Of a stretch of 61,007 bases of DNA, positions 28,501-37,144 are shown in pieces; positions within the stretch are counted from its first letter, which is position 1; every line of letters starts with the position of its first letter. Both the position numbers and the translations under genes were made by a program. The notes under the pieces were generated by a model, which was not told the DNA's origin, ran no database searches, and saw only the letters and a program-made list of their open reading frames with translations. Source of the stretch: an uncultured Sanguibacteroides sp. (GTDB taxonomy: Bacteria > Bacteroidota > Bacteroidia > Bacteroidales > Marinifilaceae); the NCBI RefSeq assembly GCF_900543425.1, contig NZ_UQRQ01000019.1, positions 1-61,007 of the forward strand, given 5' to 3'.

Positions 28501-29106
28501 AACATCCTCTTCCAACACGACCGTAACCGGCTTATCCGCCTTACACTTTACCTTCTTTGTTTTATACCCCACGAAAGAAAAAATCAAATGAACAGAATCT
28601 TGGGTCAACTGCATCGAGAACATACCGTTAATATCCGTCGAGACCCCGATTGTCGTACTGTCAACTCTCACCGTAACACCGGGCATAGTCTCCCCCTTCT
28701 TATCTTTTACCGTACCCGTGTACTTACATTTCTTTACTTTTTTATCCTCCGGACGGATCACAATCACTTTATCCTCGATCGAATACCGGAAACCGGTATT
28801 CCGAAGGGACAGATTCAACACGTCTTCCACGGAAGCTTCTTTTACATGCAAAGATTTTACCCGGATATTTCGGACATCATCCAGGTTATAAATAAAAGAA
28901 AACTCACTATTTTTACGGATAGCAGAAAGGATATCCACGAGAGAAATGTCTTTAAAATCAAAGGTTAATCTCGTTTCTTGCGAATAGCTCATAGCCGATA
29001 TCTGAGTTGAAATCAGAAAGAAAAGGCATAAGAATTTCATGATTAGTAACAATTTTCGAGGTTTTGCTTTAAAAGCAAAACCTTTCGATTTACACTTTTT
29101 TTTCAT
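25573..29106 (-). CDS. SusC/RagA-family TonB-dependent transporter with STN domain, locus B
   Basis: A 1177-residue outer-membrane importer. It has a basic N-terminal extension, a signal helix (LLLIMKFLCLFFLIS), an STN domain (about 46-118, RLTFDFKDISLVDILSAIRK), a carboxypeptidase-like domain (GTVKDKKGETMPGVTVRVDS), a plug with the mark EVLKDAASAAIYGSRASNGVILITT, and a barrel ending in RKLTLGLTINF. The STN domain signals to the FecR encoded upstream. The start at 29106 keeps the usual extension (MKKKCKSKGFAFKAK). The plug segment PSSSFENLLQGHMAGVEITN is typical of SusC. SusD follows after 4 nt. Confidence 0.95.
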   Translation of the reverse strand: MKKKCKSKGFAFKAKPRKLLLIMKFLCLFFLISTQISAMSYSQETRLTFDFKDISLVDILSAIRKNSEFSFIYNLDDVRNIRVKSLHVKEASVEDVLNLSLRNTGFRYSIEDKVIVIRPEDKKVKKCKYTGTVKDKKGETMPGVTVRVDSTTIGVSTDINGMFSMQLTQDSVHLIFSFVGYKTKKVKCKADKPVTVVLEEDVSDLDEVTVIAYGERKKREMVGAVSSVKAKDLEEIPSSSFENLLQGHMAGVEITNVTGAPGGGGTRVNIRGYNSLLIDKINDGSPLYVIDGVPVNSFTSPVTGTNTLAEIDPSTIASVEVLKDAASAAIYGSRASNGVILITTKQGKAGEGKFSVNLSYSYSILPETPVQIGGNGERKWHLLTARKYRYGFRAFDPVTMTWATKFPTSYYDVYGQGDGAYDYFWNNGRVTDTEGNTFPVVRPLQDSLNPFFNNCTNWWKYTFRAGKILNANIQTSGGTERIRYMVGAGWYDEKGIMIGSNFKRANLISNLNITPRKNLNIDARLSLSYADRSKGRANTSFGSARKIEGLTINPSGTSTLLPGDGEIQQKLLEELNESLEKNISFTVRASLGLSYEIVKGLVAKASLSGDYSYNKKNAFTPSILDSEDGLSISAGEMSGDMLLQNEDLLTYNFTLNNNHHFDLLAGFSYMRKSVDYMSGHGKGAPSDKIHYVPVGFDDIKYINGVPVPLKDYVSNFEEQIMLGIFGRIAYNYRQKYLFEATLRRDGSSTFGEKVRWATFPSVAVGWAFSEENAFKDLWWLSYGKLRFSWGTSGQAFADSYLAHGTLGIGSSFLGRPGMVPTSLLNDRLTWEETDQYNIGFDFDVLDYRLKFKFDYYYKYSKSLLFDALLPGNVYFHETAWKNAMAISNEGLELEAYFDILRESAVSWRARFNISRNWNRLEKTYTNMDIHSKGTHYVLGRPISGFYVYKAYDLAQTEADIPKYWNQNGVNIPLNSGGEESPFRPGMVLLADLNGDGEITGDDTYYAGSALPVAYGGLANEIKWKGFDLNVLFTYTLGRKIINSLKHGSLAFNGRWGTIYNDYRKLHFWQKPGDMGMPTLEAASDLYSGQFSGATDKMIEKVSWVRLKQLTLGYNVPKNLLKKINMEGVRVFFTAENLFILSNYSGIDPEAVDQMMAYDNLNNYPLSRKLTLGLTINF

Positions 29107-29154
29107 AACTTTGTTTTTGTATTATACATGGAATCTATATTAGATGTATCAGGT

Positions 29155-29176
29155 AGGTAATGTGAGGGCATTACCT
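29155..29176 (-). promoter_or_regulatory. Hairpin between FecR and SusC, locus B
   Basis: AGGTAATG (29155-29162) pairs with CATTACCT (29169-29176), only 8 nt after the FecR stop on the minus strand. There is no T run in the direction of the operon, so it may set mRNA stability or processing rather than end transcription. Confidence 0.5.
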
Positions 29177-29184
29177 GCCTTTTT

Positions 29185-30357
29185 TTACTCGTATACGCGT
29201 ATGATTTTATCTTTTACATCGAACTTGACTTTATCCGTCTGTTCTATTCTTTTTAATATGGTCTCTATATTTTCGTAGCGTTTTATCTCCACGTTAAAAC
29301 GTAACAATTTCAAGGCAGGATTAACATAAAAAATATTCACATTATACCAGCGGGCCATCGCATCCAATATGGACTCCAGATCCGTATCTTCAAAATAAAA
29401 CATCCCTTCTTTCCACAAAATATAATTCCGGGCCTCTACCTGTTTGATGACAAATGTACCCGCTTCCGGTTGCCAGACACCCTGTTGATCAGGCTTTAAC
29501 TCCACTTCGTCCCGTTCATGAGTTAAGCGGACTTTTCCTTCCAATAAGGTCGTCACCACCTCTTCGCCGTAAGCGGATATATTAAACGAAGTACCCAACA
29601 CACGGATATCGACTCCATTCACCGTAACAATAAAGGGTTTTGCCGTATCCTTAGTCACCTCGAAATAAACTTCACCCGTCATCTTCACCCGACGCTCTTC
29701 CCCGGTAAAGGAAACCGGATAATGTAACGAGGAACCGGCATTTAACCACACCACAGTCCCGTCCGCCAATTCGACGTGAAATTCTCCTCCATTGGGAACG
29801 ATCAACGTATTATACCTCTCTTGGGATTCGTTCTCAGGCAAACTCTCTTTAGCCACATATTTGATAACGCTATCGGAAGCCAGAATTCCGGCCTTTTCAA
29901 GTTCCAGAATCTGCAACGGAGTACCTCGGTCCAATTGCAAACGACGTCCGTCTTCCAAAATCAACTGGGCCTTTGCCTTCCCCGGTACGATAGCAGTAGT
30001 CTGTAACGGAGGATTCCGGTCAAAACCGACATCCATAAAATAATAAAGACCTGTCGCCAAAAGCAGAATAAATACGGCCGCGTATCTACTCCATCCGATC
30101 CAACGCTTCCGACGGGACTCCGTACGACGCTTAAAACGCCGCCACTCCCGTTCTACCAATCTTCTTCCCTCTTCTTGTTCCTGCCCTATTATTTTACCGG
30201 AAGCAATGGATTTTTGAAGTTCATCGAATTCATTTTGATGAACGGAAGAAGTCGTCAACCAACGAATCAACCCCTCCCGCTCCCCTTCATCCAAAATTCC
30301 GGCCAACTCCCGGGCCATCTTACGGGCTATTTCCAAACGCTCTTTTAACGTATCCAT
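29185..30357 (-). CDS. FecR-family anti-sigma factor, locus B
   Basis: 390 residues: a cytoplasmic sigma-binding domain (1-85), one membrane helix (YAAVFILLLATGLYYFMDVG, about 92-111), the periplasmic FecR domain (NTLIVPNGGEFHVELADGT, VWLNAGSSLHYPV, GEVYFEVTKD) and a C-terminal DUF4974 domain (ESILDAMARWYNVNIFYVNP). It transmits the SusC signal to the sigma factor encoded 95 nt upstream. The gap between sigma and FecR holds an ACCCACTTTT stretch followed by a G-rich stretch (GAAGGGGTCTC), similar in part to the gaps of loci A and C. Confidence 0.94.
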   Translation of the reverse strand: MDTLKERLEIARKMARELAGILDEGEREGLIRWLTTSSVHQNEFDELQKSIASGKIIGQEQEEGRRLVEREWRRFKRRTESRRKRWIGWSRYAAVFILLLATGLYYFMDVGFDRNPPLQTTAIVPGKAKAQLILEDGRRLQLDRGTPLQILELEKAGILASDSVIKYVAKESLPENESQERYNTLIVPNGGEFHVELADGTVVWLNAGSSLHYPVSFTGEERRVKMTGEVYFEVTKDTAKPFIVTVNGVDIRVLGTSFNISAYGEEVVTTLLEGKVRLTHERDEVELKPDQQGVWQPEAGTFVIKQVEARNYILWKEGMFYFEDTDLESILDAMARWYNVNIFYVNPALKLLRFNVEIKRYENIETILKRIEQTDKVKFDVKDKIIRVYE

Positions 30358-30452
30358 AAAAATTATTGTTATTCTACCCGAGAGACCCCTTCATAGCAAA
30401 AGTGGGTAGGTCGATAACAATAATTTTTTGAGAAAATAAAATAAACCTCCAT

Positions 30453-30986
30453 TTATTCCATCAACAGCAGCATCAACAACACCATATAATCTTTTGATAA
30501 CAAACCTCTCAAGGTCACATAAGCCGATTTTTTCAAACATTTCACCGTATTCACGGAAATATGCAACTCTTCGGCTACCTCCGCATTATTCTTTCCCTCC
30601 AAGTTTAACAAAATAATTCGACGGGTTTGGGGAGCCAGTTTATTTATGGCCGCGTACAAAATGCGTATAGTCTCCTGACGGGTAATTTCCTTCAGTATAC
30701 CGTAATCCTCTTCCTCGTCCCATTGTGTACGATAATTCTCCGCAACCTGTAAATGCCTGCAATGATTCCAATACAGATGGCGAGCTATGGTATATAAAAA
30801 AGCCTTGGCATAATCTATCGACTCTATCTCATCCCTTCGTTCGTATACCCTTACAAATGCTTCTTGGGTTAAGTCGGCAGCCAATTCTCCATCTTCTGTA
30901 TACCGTCGCATAAAAGTGTACACGGAAGGATAAAACTCCCGAAAAAAATGTTCAAATTCTCTATGTGATCTTATCCCCACCCCCAT
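30453..30986 (-). CDS. ECF RNA polymerase sigma factor, locus B
   Basis: About 177 residues from the ATG at 30986 (MGVGIRSHREF). Region 2 shows FFREFYPSVYTFMRRYTEDGELAADLTQEAFVRVYE and region 4 shows NAEVAEELHISVNTVKCLKKSAY. The open frame reaches 31025, but a promoter at 30993-31022 puts the start of transcription almost on this ATG, so the longer form is excluded and the mRNA is close to leaderless. It partners the FecR downstream and should drive the locus B operon. Confidence 0.92.
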   Translation of the reverse strand: MGVGIRSHREFEHFFREFYPSVYTFMRRYTEDGELAADLTQEAFVRVYERRDEIESIDYAKAFLYTIARHLYWNHCRHLQVAENYRTQWDEEEDYGILKEITRQETIRILYAAINKLAPQTRRIILLNLEGKNNAEVAEELHISVNTVKCLKKSAYVTLRGLLSKDYMVLLMLLLME

Positions 30987-30992
30987 AAGTTG

Positions 30993-31022
30993 CAAAAATA
31001 ATACTATTTTAAGAATACACAA
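30993..31022 (-). promoter_or_regulatory. Promoter of locus B sigma gene
   Basis: On the minus strand TTGT (31022-31019), 18 nt, then TATTTTTG (31000-30993). It fits the Bacteroides -33/-7 pattern and lies 6 nt from the start codon. Confidence 0.72.
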
Positions 31023-31137
31023 CACATCTATCCATTATTGCCAATTTTAGATCACATGCCCGCAATAATTGATTTTTTATCCTTTGGTTTCCGATGCCGA
31101 TACTCCCAACTTTCTACCCCATGCATAGATTTCCAAC

Positions 31138-31177
31138 AATATAAAACGTGGATTCTCCGCGATGGGAAAATCCACGT
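31138..31177 (-). terminator. Terminator of locus C
   Basis: On the minus strand ACGTGGATT (31177-31169) pairs with AATCCACGT (31154-31146), followed by TTTTATAT. It lies 25 nt beyond the stop of the metallohydrolase-like gene. A smaller hairpin around AACCAGCTTTTGGTT (31186-31200) stands between stop and terminator. Confidence 0.8.
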
Positions 31178-31202
31178 CATTCAATAACCAGCTTTTGGTT
31201 AT

Positions 31203-32081
31203 CTATCTATTTCCGAATAAGGTAATATCTATGTGATACTTCTCTTTAAAGGTGTTTGCCAAAATCGTATACTTGTCTTTCAATTTACCGTACTTATCCA
31301 GTATGGGCTTTAATTCGTCATAAGGAGTCGTGGTTATCACTCCCATGAAGTCTTTGAAATCCAGATCCCGGTCAGGAGCCAATACAGCCCAGCTGGCATA
31401 ATCATCCTTTTTCCAGAAACCGTACTTTTTCACATCGACCTCCTCTACCCCCTCGTTTTCCGGCAAACGGTCCAAATACTCCTGATAATACTGTTTGCTG
31501 ACTTCATAAAAACTCTCCGGGACATGAATAAATCCCCCTTTAACCAGATAACTCAGCCAAAATTCAGCATTCACTTTCTCCCTTATATCCCGGATCTCAT
31601 CCCGGGACAAAGACTCCACCCCCGGAGCAATATTACCGATAGCGATATAACTTAAACCCGTTAACACGGCCTGCGGAGTAGGAATACCCCACTCCATTTT
31701 TTCAATGGATTTAGCCATAAGAATCTTCAAAGGAAAATAATTCTTTTGAAAATCCTGATCGTAAACATTAAAAAACACTTTTTCCATCAAAGCAAGACCG
31801 TTTTTCAACACAGCTTTATCCTCTTGCAACACCATTGTAACATTCTTAACCACACTGCTCATATTCCACCGGTAATCCAACTCGCTAAATTCATACATGA
31901 TAACAGAACCGTTAGCCTGATAGAATCGATAAATATATTGATCTACCTCATCGTCCCCCTCTTTTACATCAATTAAAACATCTCCCTTTGTCGTCTGGAT
32001 ATCATCTTCTTTATAACATCCGGACATTAAACCGACCAAAACAAGGGATAACATCCATAATTTATAATTTTTCATCGTCAT
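31203..32081 (-). CDS. Substrate import-associated zinc metallohydrolase-like lipoprotein, zinc site lost
   Basis: A 292-residue lipoprotein (lipobox LMSGC, Cys22) that looks like the SUS-associated zinc metallohydrolase group (putative peptidase Mx1 family). Evidence is the overall order: the VDQYIYRFYQ opening, the YRW motif, the central helix, the DYASWAVLAPDRDLDFKDFMGVI segment and the KLKDKYTILANTFKEKYHIDI end. In active members the central helix carries HEFGH (HHEFGHILH). Here the same place reads NAEFWLSYL (171-179), so both zinc histidines are gone while the glutamate stays. It is probably a binding protein, not an enzyme. Last gene of locus C, 11 nt after SusD. The family call rests on memory of the pattern, so moderate confidence. 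Confidence 0.7.
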   Translation of the reverse strand: MTMKNYKLWMLSLVLVGLMSGCYKEDDIQTTKGDVLIDVKEGDDEVDQYIYRFYQANGSVIMYEFSELDYRWNMSSVVKNVTMVLQEDKAVLKNGLALMEKVFFNVYDQDFQKNYFPLKILMAKSIEKMEWGIPTPQAVLTGLSYIAIGNIAPGVESLSRDEIRDIREKVNAEFWLSYLVKGGFIHVPESFYEVSKQYYQEYLDRLPENEGVEEVDVKKYGFWKKDDYASWAVLAPDRDLDFKDFMGVITTTPYDELKPILDKYGKLKDKYTILANTFKEKYHIDITLFGNR

Positions 32082-32092
32082 AATTTCCCATT

Positions 32093-33511
32093 TTAATTAA
32101 CCTGTACTCCTTTTCTTTCCGGACGTTTGATATTTTCCAACCCGTAATCAAATTCACTAACTTCTACCGGGAGTGGAAGCGTATACGCCTCATCGTCTTT
32201 TTCCAAAACAAACTTCTCTTTCTGTCCCGTCATAATATCCAACGTATAAGTATGTTCGATACGGGGACGATCCCAACGCCGCAAATCGAACCAACGATGT
32301 TGCTCGTAACAAAGCTCGAATCGCCTCTCCGCCCGAACCAGATCGACAATGGTCTCCTTTGTCGCCGTAAGCGGAACTTCCTTTTTAAATCTGTATTGAC
32401 GTAAATGCTTCAGGTCGTCGAGGGCAAGCTGTGTATTTCCGAGTTCCGCATTAGCTTCCGCCCGGTTCAGGTATGCTTCCGCCGTTCTGAAGGCAAAGCC
32501 GTACATACCGCTATTAGCCTTACTCTTATTTACAGAAACCTCATTCCACTCCTCTTTGAAATAGCAGGTTTTACGCAGGTCATCGTCATCAAAAGAGTTA
32601 TAAAAAACGTTGGATACCGGAAAACATCCTCGATTGGCTTGCGACAAATAGCTGATATCATAATTACCGTACGTCCATATGATCTCCGGATTACTGGGTG
32701 ATATCACCACATCCTCTTCTCCCATAACAGATATATCGTATAGATTGGCGTTCACACCTAAAACTTTATCGGCATATTCAATGGTATTCTTGTAATCCTT
32801 CATGTAAAGATAGACACGGGAAGCCAGTAAATAAGCTGCAGCCCGAGACACCCTAAAGACTTTCTTCGTATAATTTGTTTCTTCTAATAAACGAATAGAC
32901 TCCTTCAAATCATCCTCTATCTGTTTATAAGAACGGGCAACCGATTCGCGCACAAAAAATCGTTCCTGGACATTATTATCAAAATTCAACGGTATTCCCA
33001 AAGCCCGATCTGCGGTGGCCTTCTCATAGGGTTCCCCGTACAGATTCACCAACATAAAATAAGCATAAGCCCGTAAAAAGTAAGCCTCTCCCTTTAAATC
33101 TTTTTTATCGGCTTCACTTCCGTCGGCTTTATCGATTAAATTGATAATATTATTGGCTATCAATATCTTATTATAATAAACTTCCCAGGCATTATCGGCA
33201 TTCAACACCCCCGTAAACCGATATTCCGGATTAGGTTGCCAACAATAATAGCCGTAACCATCCGAACGGATATCCATAGCCATCATGGGATAGGACTCTG
33301 CTTTCTCTTCCACGTCGTCCGTCATGATATCGAGGTATTCGTGCATCTTAATATTATCCCGGATATAGCCTTCGCCAAACAGAAATTCACTATAATCCTT
33401 TACCGTCTTAGGTATAATCAAATCCTGAGATTTCTCTTCGAGAAAATCTCCGCAGGAGGTAAAAATAAACCCGCACAATATATATAGTAACCATCTATTC
33501 ATAGCCTTCAT
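32093..33511 (-). CDS. SusD/RagB-family lipoprotein, locus C
   Basis: A 472-residue surface lipoprotein (lipobox IFTSC, Cys20 from the first ATG; a start at codon 4 is possible). It opens with GDFLEEKSQDLIIPKTVKDY, then shows the helical SusD core (LKGEAYFLRAYAYFMLVNLYGEPYE) and the C-terminal RagB block (RTAEAYLNRAEANAELGNTQLALDDLKHLRQYRF, ERRFELCYEQHRWFDLRRW). It starts directly after the SusC stop, with 1 nt between, so translation is probably coupled. It would act as the lid of that pore. Confidence 0.94.
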   Translation of the reverse strand: MKAMNRWLLYILCGFIFTSCGDFLEEKSQDLIIPKTVKDYSEFLFGEGYIRDNIKMHEYLDIMTDDVEEKAESYPMMAMDIRSDGYGYYCWQPNPEYRFTGVLNADNAWEVYYNKILIANNIINLIDKADGSEADKKDLKGEAYFLRAYAYFMLVNLYGEPYEKATADRALGIPLNFDNNVQERFFVRESVARSYKQIEDDLKESIRLLEETNYTKKVFRVSRAAAYLLASRVYLYMKDYKNTIEYADKVLGVNANLYDISVMGEEDVVISPSNPEIIWTYGNYDISYLSQANRGCFPVSNVFYNSFDDDDLRKTCYFKEEWNEVSVNKSKANSGMYGFAFRTAEAYLNRAEANAELGNTQLALDDLKHLRQYRFKKEVPLTATKETIVDLVRAERRFELCYEQHRWFDLRRWDRPRIEHTYTLDIMTGQKEKFVLEKDDEAYTLPLPVEVSEFDYGLENIKRPERKGVQVN

Positions 33512-33512
33512 A

Positions 33513-36500
33513 TTAAATTGATATGTTCAAACCAAAATTAAAATTCCTCGTCGGAGGGACCGTGCCGGAACCAAAACTCATCTGTTCCGGATCCTGTCCG
33601 CGTAATTTTTTATTGGCCCATAGCCAAAGGTTCCCCGCTTCAAAACGCATACTAATAGCGGAAACGCCCAGTTTTTTACACAGGTCATCCGATACATTAT
33701 AATTCAAAGAAACACTTCTCATCCGCAAAAAATCCCCGGAAACAACCCTTAAATCCGAATTATTATACATCTCCCATTTGTTATTGGATATCACATATTT
33801 CCGATCAAAATCGGAAAACACCAGATTAAGATCGGATAAAGCCGGAATAACCGTGTTCTCGTTAACTCCTTTCCGCCAACGATTCACAAATTCATCGGAC
33901 ATATTCTGCTGAGGCATAGGCAACATCTGACCAGAAGATTCGTACAGGTTGTTCAAACGGACTTTCTTTCCGATCGAGAACGCAAACAAGCAATTCAGGG
34001 TCAAACGTTTATATTGGAAATACATGGAAAAACCGCCGTTCAGATCAGCCACCCGTTTTCCGGAATAGGCAAATGCCTTTTCAAACATCTCCTCTTTCGT
34101 AATACCTTCCGGTTCGTCCGTATCCTTAAAAGTAGGTAATCCCTCTTCGTCTAATTTATCAAACTTATAGGAGTAAAAAGCATCCAGAGGCTTCGAATCT
34201 ACGACCAGATTCCCTTGTAGAAAATCCCTGTACTCGTAAGATTTAGTCTGATTCTTACTGGTCACCTTATTGTAATTCTTATACATGTTCACGGACAATC
34301 CCCAAGTGAAATTCGGTGTTTTCACAGGAATCGCACCAATAGTCAATTCCCATCCTTTATTCTCAACATCTCCCCCGTTAATGGACACATCTTTTTTCCC
34401 TGTCACCGTAGATACGCGTTTCGTAATAATCTGATCCTCGCCTCTCTTTAAATAATACTCCACGGACCCGTTAATCCGGTTATCCAAAAATGCATACTCC
34501 AAACCGAGATTATAAGATTTTGTCTTTTCCCAGCGCAAGGAAGGATTCGGTAGCTGACTTAAAGAGGATATATACTCTTTCGAAACATTATCCATACTAC
34601 CGATACTCACTAATAAATTAGGAGTTTGATCGGGATGTACGTTACCCTGTACTCCATAAGAAGCTTTAATCGCCAGCAAATTCATCCACATCACATCGTT
34701 AAACAACGATTCGTTATGGATATTCCACCGAGCGGCCACAGACCAGACAGGCAAAAATTTAGCGTCTTTGTCCTGTCCGAACTTATTCGATCCGTCTGTG
34801 CGGATATTAAAATTAGCCGTATATCGGTTATCGTAAGTGTAAGTAAACGTCCCATAAAAAGACACTACATTGGTAAGTCTGTTCGTCACTACATTGGGAT
34901 TATTCAACAACCATTCATTGTATTTAGGCCACTCCACCGGATTAATCGGAACAAACTTTTCGCCTCGATCCGGCAGGTATCCCCACTGCACGGTTGAAAT
35001 ACCGTCGTATTTTACGGAACGAGCCTCTGTCCCCAAGTTTACATCTACTTCATGACGATCCAGGAAGCGTTTGTAATAATTCAAACCGGCACGTACCACG
35101 TAAGAAGCCGAATGCGTATGATCGTTTTTCAACTCCCCACCATAAGGCAATTGACATTGCGAGGTAACAAAATTATGATCCGTAGGTAATTCTTCTCCAT
35201 AATTTACCCCTCGCAACTGGGCAATATAATAAGATCGTTCATTGGCCCAATTCTCCTCTTTGGTATTCATTCTTGTCAAAGAAAATACACCGTTAAACGT
35301 CAAATCCGAAAAAATCTTATAATTTACGTTAGCCATAAAATCGATACTCTCGTTTCGTATCTTCCGACCCGTATTTTCCCGCTCGTGCAAAATATTATAA
35401 TTCAATATGGTCTCATATCCCTGCGTTTTATTATAAAACAGATAAGAACCGTCGGCATTATAAGCCGGAATGGCTCTCGAAGTATTATAGGCATAGGAAT
35501 AGGGATCAATAGAGCCATGCAGATACTTTTTATCGGCAGAATAAGCCCTCAAAGAGAATCCGACATCCAGATTATCCCGTAATCGTATATTCAATTTTAG
35601 CAATCCGTTATAGCTCTCCATATCCGACCCTCTCACTACCGCATTCGTATTCGAGTAACCGGCAGAAAAATAATAGTTGATTTTTTCCGTCCCCCCGGAA
35701 ATGGATAAAGAATGCTTGTGAGAAACATCCGTACGGAATAATTCGTCGTACCAATCGGTGTTTACCTTTTCCAAATCATAAACCCGGTCGACAAACTCCT
35801 CCTGGGTTATTTTTTTCGAATAGAGGTCATACAAAGCCCCCTCGTAACCTATATTGGAAGGTTTGACTCCGAAAACCAATCCCCGTTCGGCAATCTCTTT
35901 GGAAACATCAATCCGCTCCTTGGAGTCCATCCGGTGCAAATTGTTATAACTCGGGCGAAGGCTTATACCCACGTTACCGGCATAATGTACTACGGGTTTG
36001 CCGATCTTTCCCTTTTTCGTGGTGATAACAATCACTCCGTTGGCAGCCTTTACACCATAAATAGCCGTGGCAGAAGCATCTTTTAAAATATCAATCCGGT
36101 CAATATCTTCCGGGTTGATACTGGCAATAGCATTACCGATCAGATTCACATTATCCAGACTGTTCAACTCTTCCGCGGAAATCGGAACCGGTTCTTCCAG
36201 AATAATACCGTCTACCACCCATACCGGCTCCCGGTTTCCGGATATGGAAGAAGAACCCCGGATCCTAATCTTGGGAGCAGCCCCGGGTGTCGATGTCGGA
36301 TTGATAATATTCACCCCTGCCAGTTTCCCTTGCAGCATGTTATCGATAGAAATGGCACTTCCTTCCATCATATCGGAACCTTTTACGCTAATGGCAGAGC
36401 TGGCATTTTTCCGACGATCGATCTTTTGATAACCGGTCACAACCACCTCTTCCATCGCTTTTACATCTTCCTCTAATATTACTTGTAAGGGTTTTCCTGC

Positions 36501-37076
36501 TTTAAAGTTCATCTTTACGGTCTTATATCCCACAAAAGAAAAAACCAACCGACCTGTGTCTACCGGCAATTGTAAAGAAAATCTTCCCAAATGATCGGTA
36601 GCCGTACCCAAGAACGTACTGTCCAATTTTACGGTTACTCCCGGCATCGGCTCTCCCCTCTCGTCCCTCACCGTACCTGTAACCGTAAACTCTTTGGCTT
36701 TATCTTCCGAACGAGCAGCCTTCATCACGATGATAAATTCGTTATTCAATTCAAACGTCAATCCTCTTACCGAAAGTACTCGCTCCAGCAAATCCGTTAA
36801 GTCAATCGTACCGAAATCAGCCTTCACCTTATCTCCCTTATTCAGCATATCGCTATTATACATAACGATACATCCCGTCTGTTTACGAATTTCCTGAAAT
36901 AACTCCTCGTAAGTAGTTTCTCCCATTTTTACGTCCATCTTATGCTGGGCCAAACCATTTGCATGACCACCCAACACAAATCCTAAAAGCATAACAATCA
37001 TTAAGCGCATAATCAGAAAGATCTTCCAGCGTTCGTTTTTATAAAAAACGAACCCCGATAATGGATTTTTTTTCAT
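33513..37076 (-). CDS. SusC/RagA-family TonB-dependent transporter with STN domain, locus C
   Basis: A 1187-residue outer-membrane importer. After an N-terminal extension and signal helix (IFLIMRLMIVMLLGFVLGG) come the STN domain (about 47-118, TTYEELFQEIRKQTGCIVMY), a carboxypeptidase-like domain (GTVRDERGEPMPGVTVKLDS), a plug with DILKDASATAIYGVKAANGVIVITT, and the barrel ending in NFNFGLNISI. The family motif has VKAA where most have SRAA. FecR and sigma genes lie upstream, SusD downstream. It has the same domain order as the locus B transporter but is clearly divergent in the barrel, so the two should bind different ligands. Confidence 0.95.
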   Translation of the reverse strand: MKKNPLSGFVFYKNERWKIFLIMRLMIVMLLGFVLGGHANGLAQHKMDVKMGETTYEELFQEIRKQTGCIVMYNSDMLNKGDKVKADFGTIDLTDLLERVLSVRGLTFELNNEFIIVMKAARSEDKAKEFTVTGTVRDERGEPMPGVTVKLDSTFLGTATDHLGRFSLQLPVDTGRLVFSFVGYKTVKMNFKAGKPLQVILEEDVKAMEEVVVTGYQKIDRRKNASSAISVKGSDMMEGSAISIDNMLQGKLAGVNIINPTSTPGAAPKIRIRGSSSISGNREPVWVVDGIILEEPVPISAEELNSLDNVNLIGNAIASINPEDIDRIDILKDASATAIYGVKAANGVIVITTKKGKIGKPVVHYAGNVGISLRPSYNNLHRMDSKERIDVSKEIAERGLVFGVKPSNIGYEGALYDLYSKKITQEEFVDRVYDLEKVNTDWYDELFRTDVSHKHSLSISGGTEKINYYFSAGYSNTNAVVRGSDMESYNGLLKLNIRLRDNLDVGFSLRAYSADKKYLHGSIDPYSYAYNTSRAIPAYNADGSYLFYNKTQGYETILNYNILHERENTGRKIRNESIDFMANVNYKIFSDLTFNGVFSLTRMNTKEENWANERSYYIAQLRGVNYGEELPTDHNFVTSQCQLPYGGELKNDHTHSASYVVRAGLNYYKRFLDRHEVDVNLGTEARSVKYDGISTVQWGYLPDRGEKFVPINPVEWPKYNEWLLNNPNVVTNRLTNVVSFYGTFTYTYDNRYTANFNIRTDGSNKFGQDKDAKFLPVWSVAARWNIHNESLFNDVMWMNLLAIKASYGVQGNVHPDQTPNLLVSIGSMDNVSKEYISSLSQLPNPSLRWEKTKSYNLGLEYAFLDNRINGSVEYYLKRGEDQIITKRVSTVTGKKDVSINGGDVENKGWELTIGAIPVKTPNFTWGLSVNMYKNYNKVTSKNQTKSYEYRDFLQGNLVVDSKPLDAFYSYKFDKLDEEGLPTFKDTDEPEGITKEEMFEKAFAYSGKRVADLNGGFSMYFQYKRLTLNCLFAFSIGKKVRLNNLYESSGQMLPMPQQNMSDEFVNRWRKGVNENTVIPALSDLNLVFSDFDRKYVISNNKWEMYNNSDLRVVSGDFLRMRSVSLNYNVSDDLCKKLGVSAISMRFEAGNLWLWANKKLRGQDPEQMSFGSGTVPPTRNFNFGLNISI

Positions 37077-37106
37077 ACATTTGTAATATTAAGTTTCAAA
37101 CTAAGG

Positions 37107-37137
37107 GACCGGAAGGTGGTGCGAACACCCGACGGTC
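37107..37137 (-). promoter_or_regulatory. Hairpin with UUCG loop between FecR and SusC, locus C
   Basis: On the minus strand an outer stem GACCG/CGGTC (37137-37133 with 37111-37107) encloses GGTG-TTCG-CACC (37129-37118). UUCG closed by a GC-rich stem is a very stable loop. It lies 7 nt after the FecR stop with no T run. Confidence 0.55.
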
Positions 37138-37144
37138 TTTTTTA

